A stretch of DNA of 64,000 nucleotides from Streptomyces sp. DH24 (GTDB lineage Bacteria > Actinomycetota > Actinomycetes > Streptomycetales > Streptomycetaceae), in assembly GCF_029813775.1 (NCBI RefSeq), contig NZ_JARVKW010000029.1, positions 29,911 through 93,910 of the forward strand, written 5' to 3'. A program made the position numbers and the translations under genes. A model generated the notes under the pieces. That model saw only the letters and a program-made list of their open reading frames with translations. It was not told the DNA's origin and did no database searches. Each line of letters opens with the position of its first letter. Position 1 is the first letter of the stretch. Positions 24,911 to 31,801 of the stretch are shown here, one piece after another.

Positions 24911-25071
24911 TCCTGCTTTCGATCTTCCGAGCTCTCCGGGCGCCGCCCTTCGGTCTTCCCGGGCAGCGTTGATCGCGGACGTACACGCGACCGAAGAGCC
25001 AGGATACTGGACCTTTCGCTCTCGGCCCAATCCGGTGCCCGCGACCGGCTGCGGGGCCCACGAACAGCGCC

Positions 25072-26184
25072 TCAGCCGTTGCCGCGGCCCTGCTCGTAGG
25101 CCCGCAGCTGCTCGGCGCTGATCATGCTGGTGTCGAAGAGGCTGGTCTCGTCGAGGGCCTGCGCCGGCGGCTGGGGCGGCTGCGGCGGCACGTACGGCTG
25201 CTGGGGCTGCGCGGCCTGGTTCGGGTCGTAGGCGCCCTGCTGGGCGTCGTAGGCCTGGTGGTAGCCGTAGGGATCGGCCTGCGCGGCCTGCTGGTAGCCG
25301 TAGGCGTCCTGCTGGGTGCCGTCGTACTGCTGGGCGCCCTCGTACTGCTGCTGGTAGCCGCCGCCGTACGGGTCCGGCTGCGCGGGCTGCTGGTAGCCGT
25401 AGGCCGGCTGCGGTGCCGCGTAGTCGGGCGCGGGCTGCTGCCGGGGCGGCTCGGCAGCGGCCGGCTCGGCGACGGCCGCGAGGCCGGCGAGGTAGTCGGC
25501 ATCGCTGGTGTGCTGGACGGTGCTGGTGTCGTCGGCCAGGGCGCCGAGGTCGTCGCTGGCGATCCGGCCGTGCAGCTTCTGCCGGCCGCGTCCGACGGCC
25601 TCCAGGGTCTTGGCGAGGACCGCCTCGAAGGCGCCGAGCTTGACGTCGACGTACTCGTCGGCGGTGCGGCGCAGGGTCTCCGGGTCGTGGCTGCGCTCGG
25701 GGGCGTCCTCGTCCTCGTAGCCCTGCTCGTCGACGCCGGGGCCGGTGCCGAGCAGCTTCTCGCGGCCTCGGCCGACCGAGCCGAGGGTCTTGGTGAGGAC
25801 GACCTCGAAGTTGGCGAGCTTGGAGTCGACGTAGTCGTCGGCCTCGGCGCGGATCTCCTCGGCCTCCTTGCGGGCCTCGGCGAGGATGCGGTCCGCCTCG
25901 GCCTGGGAGCGGCGGGCGATCTCGGTGCCGGCGATCAGGGAGTTCCGCTCGGCGTGCGCGCTCTCGATGATGTGCTCGGCCTCCTGGCGGGCCTGGGCGA
26001 CCATCTGCTCGCGGTCGCCGATCAGCTCCTGTGCCTGGGCGAGGGAGCCGGGCAGGGCCGCGCGCACTTCTTCGAGCATCGAGAGCAGTTCGGCGCGGTT
26101 GACCACGCACGAGGCCGACATGGGCATCGACCGGGCACTGGAGACCGACGCGACGATCTCGTCGAGCTTCTTCTGCACGTCCAC
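25072..26184 (-). CDS. DivIVA/cell-division-initiation-like coiled-coil protein
   Basis: A 370-residue protein. The N-terminal half (about 1-210) is highly charged and helical, with repeated segments such as ARQEAEHIIESAHAERNSLI and AEARKEAEEIRAEADDYVDSKL, typical of DivIVA-like and ATP-synthase-b-like coiled coils. Two related units (DDYVDSKLANFEVVLTKTLGSVGRGREKL and DEYVDVKLGAFEAVLAKTLEAVGRGRQKL, each split here from longer repeats) point to an internal duplication. The C-terminal half (about 240-350) is a Pro/Tyr/Gln-rich low-complexity tail. A cytoskeletal or polarity role is suggested by this shape only. Confidence 0.65.
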   Translation of the reverse strand: MDVQKKLDEIVASVSSARSMPMSASCVVNRAELLSMLEEVRAALPGSLAQAQELIGDREQMVAQARQEAEHIIESAHAERNSLIAGTEIARRSQAEADRILAEARKEAEEIRAEADDYVDSKLANFEVVLTKTLGSVGRGREKLLGTGPGVDEQGYEDEDAPERSHDPETLRRTADEYVDVKLGAFEAVLAKTLEAVGRGRQKLHGRIASDDLGALADDTSTVQHTSDADYLAGLAAVAEPAAAEPPRQQPAPDYAAPQPAYGYQQPAQPDPYGGGYQQQYEGAQQYDGTQQDAYGYQQAAQADPYGYHQAYDAQQGAYDPNQAAQPQQPYVPPQPPQPPAQALDETSLFDTSMISAEQLRAYEQGRGNG

Positions 26185-26283
26185 CGTGTGCTCGCCACTC
26201 TCTACAGCTGTGTTGGAGACGGACGGGACGACTGTACGGCCATGGGGCCGGCGGGGGACACCGAGTGACGGGTTGTCAGGTCG

Positions 26284-26763
26284 TCAGTCCCGGCGCAGCC
26301 GCTCGCCGAGCGCCGCCAGGACCTCCGGCGGCACCAGGTGGGAGACGTCGCCGCCCCATGCCGCGACCTCCTTGACCAGGGAGGACGACAGGAAGCTGTA
26401 GGTGGGGTTGGTGGGCACGAACAGCGTCTCGACGCCGGTCAGGCCGTTGTTCATCTGGGCCATCTGCAGCTCGTAGTCGAAGTCGCTGACGGCCCGCAGG
26501 CCCTTCACGATGGCCGGGATGTCGCGCTCCTTGCAGAAGTCGACGAGGAGGCCGTGGAAGGCCTCGACCCGGACGTTGGCGTACTCGGCGGTGACGCGGC
26601 GGATCAGGTCGATCCGCTCCTCGATCTCGAACAGGCCCTTCTTGGACTTGTTGATCATCACCGCGACGTAGACCTCGTCGTACAGGCGGGAGGCGCGGGC
26701 GATGATGTCGAGATGTCCGTTGGTGATCGGGTCGAACGACCCGGGACAGACGGCGCGGCGCAC
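26284..26763 (-). CDS. coaD: Pantetheine-phosphate adenylyltransferase
   Basis: CoaD makes dephospho-CoA from 4'-phosphopantetheine and ATP, the penultimate CoA step. The GTG start with GAGGGA upstream gives 159 residues, the usual length. It has the nucleotidyltransferase motif PGSFDPITNGHLDI (equivalent to HxGH, here NGHL) and the C-terminal YSFLSSSLVKEVA, equivalent to ISSTxxR. A longer in-frame ATG start 10 codons upstream overlaps the rsmD stop and is less likely. It lies 26 bases after rsmD. Confidence 0.95.
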   Translation of the reverse strand: MRRAVCPGSFDPITNGHLDIIARASRLYDEVYVAVMINKSKKGLFEIEERIDLIRRVTAEYANVRVEAFHGLLVDFCKERDIPAIVKGLRAVSDFDYELQMAQMNNGLTGVETLFVPTNPTYSFLSSSLVKEVAAWGGDVSHLVPPEVLAALGERLRRD

Positions 26764-26789
26764 TTGTGATCCCTCGCTCTCCGGTCCGG

Positions 26790-27377
26790 TCATCGTGCGT
26801 CTTCGCACGTAGAGGCGGCGCGACCGTACCAAAACGTTCCCTCGCCGTAGCGACGGGCCCGGAGCGCTTCGAAGCCGTCCGGCCACCGGAATTCGCCGCC
26901 TCTGGTGCTGCGCTCCACGGTGACCAGCGCATCGGCCGCGAGCCAGCCCTCCGTGCGTAGTGTGAGCAGAATCTCCCGAAGATCGTCGTCCGTGACGGCG
27001 TACGGCGGGTCCAGGAAGACGATGTCGTACGGCTGCTCCGGGGACGCCGCACGGATGATCTGTTCGGCTTTGCCCGCCCTCACCTCGGCGCCGGGCAGGC
27101 CGAGGGACTTCACGTTCTCCCGGACGGTGCGGGCCGCTCGCGCGTCGGCCTCGACCAGCAGGGTGTGGCCCGCGCCGCGGGACAGGGCCTCCAGGCCGAC
27201 CGCGCCCGAGCCGGCGTACAGATCGAGGACCCGCTCGCCGTCCAGGGGGCCGCCGAGGAGGGACTGCCAGGTGGAGAACAGGCCCTCGCGTGCGCGGTCG
27301 GAGGTGGGGCGGGTGCCGGTGCCCGGCGGGACGGCCAGACGGCGTCCACCTGCTCGGCCGGCGATCACGCGGGTCAT
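26790..27377 (-). CDS. rsmD: 16S rRNA (guanine966-N2)-methyltransferase RsmD
   Basis: A 195-residue methyltransferase. It shows the SAM motif VLDLYAGSGAVGLEALSRGA and the catalytic DPPY segment (VFLDPPYA) that marks N6/N2 methyltransferases. RsmD modifies G966 in the small subunit. The rsmD-coaD pairing is common in many bacteria. It sits between recG and coaD on the minus strand. Confidence 0.94.
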   Translation of the reverse strand: MTRVIAGRAGGRRLAVPPGTGTRPTSDRAREGLFSTWQSLLGGPLDGERVLDLYAGSGAVGLEALSRGAGHTLLVEADARAARTVRENVKSLGLPGAEVRAGKAEQIIRAASPEQPYDIVFLDPPYAVTDDDLREILLTLRTEGWLAADALVTVERSTRGGEFRWPDGFEALRARRYGEGTFWYGRAASTCEDAR

Positions 27378-27527
27378 CGTGGTCCTTGTCCCTGAGTTGC
27401 GGGGGCGTGCGGGGGCTTACGGGTTCAGTCTGGCAGGCGGCGGTGGGGGGTGCGTCCCCGCCGGGCCGGGCCGTGGGGCGTCCGTGGCCCCTCGCGCGGT
27501 GCCGGGCGCCCTTGCGGACGCCCGGAC

Positions 27528-29768
27528 TCAGCCCTTCTCCAGGTACTGCTCTCTCTCCTCGTCGAGGAGGGCGTCCAGGGCCGTGCGCAGGGCCGGGAGG
27601 CGGGTCAGCTCGGGGTCGGCCGCCACCACGGCCGTCGCCTCCTGGCGGGCCTCGGCGATGACGTCCTCGTCCTCGATGACCGCGAGCATGCGCAGGCTGG
27701 AACGGGTGCCGGACTGGGCCTGGCCCAGGACGTCGCCCTCGCGGCGCTGTTCGAGGTCGATGCGGGAGAGTTCGAAGCCGTCCAGGGTGGAGGCGACGGC
27801 GCCCAGGCGCTGCCGGGCCGGGCTCGCCTCCGGCATCTCGGTGACGAGCAGACACAGGCCGGGCGCCGACCCCCGGCCGACGCGGCCGCGGAGCTGGTGG
27901 AGCTGGGAGACGCCGAAGCGGTCGGCGTCCATGATCACCATGGCGGTGGCGTTGGGGACGTTGACGCCGACCTCGACGACCGTCGTGGCGACCAGGACGT
28001 CGGTCTCGCCGGCGGCGAAGCGGCGCATGACCGCGTCCTTGTCGTCGGGGTGCATCCTGCCGTGCAGGACCTCGACGCGCAGGCCCTGCAGGGGGCCCTT
28101 CGCGAGCTGTTCGGCGACGTCGAGGACGGCGAGCGGCGGGCGCTTCTCGGCATCGTCCTCGGGGGACTTCTTCTTGCCGCCCTTCCTGGCGTCGGCGGGT
28201 CCGGCCGGTTCGTCGGTGTCGTCGCCGATGCGGGGGCAGACGACGTACGCCTGGTGGCCGTTGGACACCTCCTCGCGCACGCGCTCCCACGCGCGGGCGA
28301 GGAAATGGGGCTTGTCGGCGGCGGGCACGACATGGCTGGCGATCGGGGAGCGGCCGGCCGGGAGCTGGTCGAGGACGGAGGTCTCCAGGTCGCCGAAGAC
28401 GGTCATGGCGACCGTGCGCGGGATGGGGGTCGCGGTCATCACGAGCAGGTGCGGCGGCTGTTTGCCCTTGCCGCGCAGGGCGTCGCGCTGCTCGACGCCG
28501 AAGCGGTGCTGCTCGTCCACGACGACCAGGCCGAGGTCGTGGAACTGCACCTTGTCCTCGATCAGCGCGTGCGTGCCGATCACAATGCCCGCCTCGCCGG
28601 TGGCCAGGTCGAGCAGGGCCTGGCGCCGGGCTGCCGTGCCCATGGAACCGGTGAGCAGCACGACCTTGGTGGCATGCTCGGTCCCGCCGAGCATGCCCCC
28701 CTCGGCCAGCTCCCCCATCATCTCCACGACGGACCGGTGATGCTGCTGGGCGAGCACCTCGGTGGGGGCCAGCATCGCGGCCTGCCCGCCCGCGTCGACG
28801 ACGGCCAGCATGGCGCGCAGCGCGACCATGGTCTTTCCGCTGCCCACCTCTCCCTGGAGCAGGCGGTGCATCGGGTGGTCCGTGGCGAGGTCGTCGAAGA
28901 TCTCCCGCGAGACACGCTGCTGACCCTCGGTGAGGGTGAAGGGGAGGCGGGCGTCGAAGGCGGTCAGGAGGCCGGCCGGCTTCGGTGTGCGGGGGACGGC
29001 CGGGAGCTGGGTCTCGGCGTGGCGGCGGCGGGCCAGGGCCACCTGGAGGACGAACGCCTCGTCCCACTTGAGCCGGGCGCGGGCGTCGACGATGTCCGCC
29101 TTGGTGTGCGGGCGGTGGATCTTCAGCAGGGCCTCGGGCAGCGGGACCAGGCCGCGGCCGTCGCGGAGGCTCTCGGGGAGCGGGTCGAGCGCCTCCCGCG
29201 CGCTGGGCAGCACCGTCTGGATCGCCTTGCCGATCTTCCAGGACTCCAGCTTGGCGGTGGCCGGGTAGATCGGGATGAGGGCGCCCGCCCAGCTCTCGAC
29301 GGTCTCCTCGGCACCCTCTCCGTGCAGCAACTCGTAGGCCGGATGGGCCAGTTGCAGACGGCGGTTGAAGACGGAGACCTTGCCCGCGAACAGGGCGCGG
29401 GTGCCCGGCAGGAGCTCCTTGTGCGGCTTGTGGACGCCGTTGCCGAAGAAGACCAGCTGGAGGCGCCCGCTGCCGTCCGTGATGGTCACTTCCAGGCGCT
29501 GGCCCTTGCCGCGCGGCGCCCTGGACGAGGCGAACGTGTGCAGGCGGGCGTCGGCGACCTGGGCGACCACCGTGACGTGCTCGTCCATCGGCAGGTCGGC
29601 GAGGTGGGTGAGCTGGCCGCGCTCCTCGTATCTGCGCGGGTAGTGGTGGAGGAGGTCGCCGACCGTGTGCAGGCCGAGGTGCTCGGCCATCACCTTCGCG
29701 GTGGCGGGGCCGAGCACCGACTTCAGTGGCTGGTGCAGTGGTTCTTTCAGCGCGGGCACGAGATCCAT
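27528..29768 (-). CDS. recG: ATP-dependent DNA helicase RecG
   Basis: RecG remodels stalled forks and Holliday junctions. The protein has 746 residues from the ATG giving MDLVPALKEPL (an ATG seven codons upstream is possible; neither has a strong ribosome-binding site). Features: N-terminal wedge/OB domain (about 55-170), Walker A GEVGSGKTM, the DEQH box (VVVDEQHRFGVEQR), motif III TATPIPRT, and the C-terminal helicase motifs including HQLRGRVGRG. A Lys-rich insertion (about 530-550, DARKGGKKKSPEDDAEK) lies in the second RecA lobe. It is the head of the minus-strand run toward rnc. Confidence 0.95.
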   Translation of the reverse strand: MDLVPALKEPLHQPLKSVLGPATAKVMAEHLGLHTVGDLLHHYPRRYEERGQLTHLADLPMDEHVTVVAQVADARLHTFASSRAPRGKGQRLEVTITDGSGRLQLVFFGNGVHKPHKELLPGTRALFAGKVSVFNRRLQLAHPAYELLHGEGAEETVESWAGALIPIYPATAKLESWKIGKAIQTVLPSAREALDPLPESLRDGRGLVPLPEALLKIHRPHTKADIVDARARLKWDEAFVLQVALARRRHAETQLPAVPRTPKPAGLLTAFDARLPFTLTEGQQRVSREIFDDLATDHPMHRLLQGEVGSGKTMVALRAMLAVVDAGGQAAMLAPTEVLAQQHHRSVVEMMGELAEGGMLGGTEHATKVVLLTGSMGTAARRQALLDLATGEAGIVIGTHALIEDKVQFHDLGLVVVDEQHRFGVEQRDALRGKGKQPPHLLVMTATPIPRTVAMTVFGDLETSVLDQLPAGRSPIASHVVPAADKPHFLARAWERVREEVSNGHQAYVVCPRIGDDTDEPAGPADARKGGKKKSPEDDAEKRPPLAVLDVAEQLAKGPLQGLRVEVLHGRMHPDDKDAVMRRFAAGETDVLVATTVVEVGVNVPNATAMVIMDADRFGVSQLHQLRGRVGRGSAPGLCLLVTEMPEASPARQRLGAVASTLDGFELSRIDLEQRREGDVLGQAQSGTRSSLRMLAVIEDEDVIAEARQEATAVVAADPELTRLPALRTALDALLDEEREQYLEKG

Positions 29769-29814
29769 TGCACACCACGTCACTGACATCGCCGTATACG
29801 TCCCCGGAAACTCC

Positions 29815-29844
29815 TGGTCAGACGGCTCGTTCGGGCCTTAGGAT
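29815..29844 (+). promoter_or_regulatory. Candidate promoter of the Hsp90-like gene
   Basis: TGGTCA (29815-29820) and TAGGAT (29839-29844) are spaced 18 bases apart, in the 162-bp gap between the recG and Hsp90-like starts. The -10 is a good match to TAnnnT; the -35 is weak. The expected transcript start would leave a leader of about 80 bases. Confidence 0.35.
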
Positions 29845-29929
29845 GACGCGCTCCGGCCATCCCGCGGTCACCGCCTCACAGGGACCGCCCGACCCCGCGC
29901 CGTCCCTTCTCCCCACCGGCGCCGTGACG

Positions 29930-31801
29930 ATGGACTCCCAGATCTCACAGTCACCCCAGACACCTCAGCAGCCTCAGCGTTCCCCGGCGCCACAAGGGGA
30001 CCGGACGCCGCACACCTTCCAGGTCGACCTGCGCGGCCTGGTGGACCTGCTGTCCCATCACCTCTACTCCAGCCCCAAGGTGTATCTGCGCGAGCTGCTG
30101 CAGAACGCCGTGGACGCCATCACCGCCCGCCGCGCGGAACAGCCCGACGCCCCGGCCCGCGTACGGCTGTACGCCGGCGACGGCGCCGACGGCACGCTGC
30201 GCGTCGAGGACACCGGCGTCGGGCTCACCGAGGCGGACGTGCACAACCTGCTGGCGACGATCGGACGCAGCTCCAAGCGCGCCGACGCCCTGCGGGAGGC
30301 CCGCTCGGACTTCCTCGGGCAGTTCGGCATAGGCCTGCTGGCCTGCTTCGTGGTCGCCGACCGGATACGCGTGGTCAGCCGCAGCGCCCGGACGCCCGAC
30401 GCGCCGCCCGTGGAGTGGACGGCGAGCGACGACGGGTCGTACACCGTGCGGACGCTCCCCGACGACGCCCGGCCCGAACCGGGCACCACCGTGCACCTGA
30501 GCGCGCGGGCCGGGGCCGCCGAGTGGCTGGCCGGGAAGCGGGTGCTGGAGCTTGCGCGGGACTTCGGTGCGCTGCTGCCGTACGACGTGCGGGTGGGCGA
30601 GGAGGAGGTCACCGACCTGCCGGCGCCGTGGGACCGGGCGTACCCGAGCCCGGCGGCCCGGCGGGTGGCCCTCGCCCGGCACTGCCACGAGCTGTTCGGG
30701 TTCACGCCGCTGGACTCCATTGACCTGGACGTGCCGCTGGCCGGCGTCCGGGGTGTGGCGCACGTCCTGCCGTCGGCGGTCAGCCCGGCGCAGCGCGCGG
30801 GTCACCGGGTGCATCTGAAGGGCATGCTGCTGACCGAGCGGGCCGAACAGCTGCTGCCGGACTGGGCGTTCTTCGTGCGCTGTGTCCTGGACACGGACAG
30901 CCTGCGGCCCACGGCCTCGCGCGAGTCGCTGTACGAGGACGAGACGCTGGCCGCGGTGCGGGACGCGCTGGGCGAGCGGATCCGGTCCTGGCTGACGCAG
31001 CTCGCCACCGGCGATCCGGAGCGGCTGTCGGCCTTCCTGGCGGTGCACCACCTGGGCGTGAAGTCCCTCGCGCGGCACGACCACGAGATGCTGCGCACGA
31101 TGCTGCCGTGGCTGCCGTTCGAGACGACCGACGGGCGGCTGTCCCTTGAGGAGTTCGCGCAGCGGCACCCGGTGGTGCACTTCACGCGGACGGTCGAGGA
31201 GTTCCGGCAGGTCGCGCCGATCGCGGCGGCGCAGGGCATCGGCGTCGTCAACGGCGGCTACACGTACGACAGCGAGCTGGTCGAGGCGCTGCCGTCGGTG
31301 CGGCCCGGCACGGTGGTCGCCGAGCTGGACGCCGACACGGTGACCGCGCACCTGGACTCCGTGGACCCGGCGGAGGAGCTGGCCCTGTCCGGCTTCCTGG
31401 CGGCGGCGCGGGCGAAGCTCGACCCGCTGGGCTGCGACGTGGTGCTGCGCGCCTTCCACCCGCTGTCGGTGCCCGCGCTGCACCTGGACGACCGGGAGGC
31501 GCGGCACGAGCAGGCCCGCGCGGAGGCCGAGGAGCAGGCGGACGAGCTGTGGGCGGGCATCCTCGGCTCGCTGCGCGGCGGCGCGCCCCGCGCGCGTCTG
31601 GTGCTCAACCACCTCAATCCCCTGGTCCGCAGGATCAGCTCACTGCGCGATCCGGAACTGATCGGCACCGCGACCGAGTCCCTGTACGGGCAGGCGCTGC
31701 TGATGGCGCAGCGTCCGCTGCGGCCGGCGGACTCGGCGCTGCTGAACCGGGCGTTCATCGGCCTGCTGGAGTGGGCCACCCACGGGGAGGACGGTCACTG
31801 A
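29930..31801 (+). CDS. HSP90-family (HtpG-like) ATPase
   Basis: A 623-residue protein from the ATG giving MDSQISQSPQTPQQ (an in-frame GTG lies two codons upstream). The GHKL ATPase domain is intact: ELLQNAVDAI (55-64, catalytic Glu and Asn), VEDTGVGLTEADVHNL (92-107, DxGxG), the ATIGRSSK lid region and GQFGIGLLACF (130-140). The middle domain resembles HtpG and includes SRESLYEDETL (the conserved SREx region). The C-terminal dimerisation part is short, and there is no MEEVD-like tail. Its stop overlaps the next gene's start (TGATG), so it is made together with a large TPR protein. Clients are unknown. Confidence 0.85.
   Translation: MDSQISQSPQTPQQPQRSPAPQGDRTPHTFQVDLRGLVDLLSHHLYSSPKVYLRELLQNAVDAITARRAEQPDAPARVRLYAGDGADGTLRVEDTGVGLTEADVHNLLATIGRSSKRADALREARSDFLGQFGIGLLACFVVADRIRVVSRSARTPDAPPVEWTASDDGSYTVRTLPDDARPEPGTTVHLSARAGAAEWLAGKRVLELARDFGALLPYDVRVGEEEVTDLPAPWDRAYPSPAARRVALARHCHELFGFTPLDSIDLDVPLAGVRGVAHVLPSAVSPAQRAGHRVHLKGMLLTERAEQLLPDWAFFVRCVLDTDSLRPTASRESLYEDETLAAVRDALGERIRSWLTQLATGDPERLSAFLAVHHLGVKSLARHDHEMLRTMLPWLPFETTDGRLSLEEFAQRHPVVHFTRTVEEFRQVAPIAAAQGIGVVNGGYTYDSELVEALPSVRPGTVVAELDADTVTAHLDSVDPAEELALSGFLAAARAKLDPLGCDVVLRAFHPLSVPALHLDDREARHEQARAEAEEQADELWAGILGSLRGGAPRARLVLNHLNPLVRRISSLRDPELIGTATESLYGQALLMAQRPLRPADSALLNRAFIGLLEWATHGEDGH

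Noticed and set aside
26763..26793. Longer coaD start at an upstream ATG
   Set aside because: The shorter GTG has a good ribosome-binding site and gives the family length; the longer start would overlap the rsmD stop.
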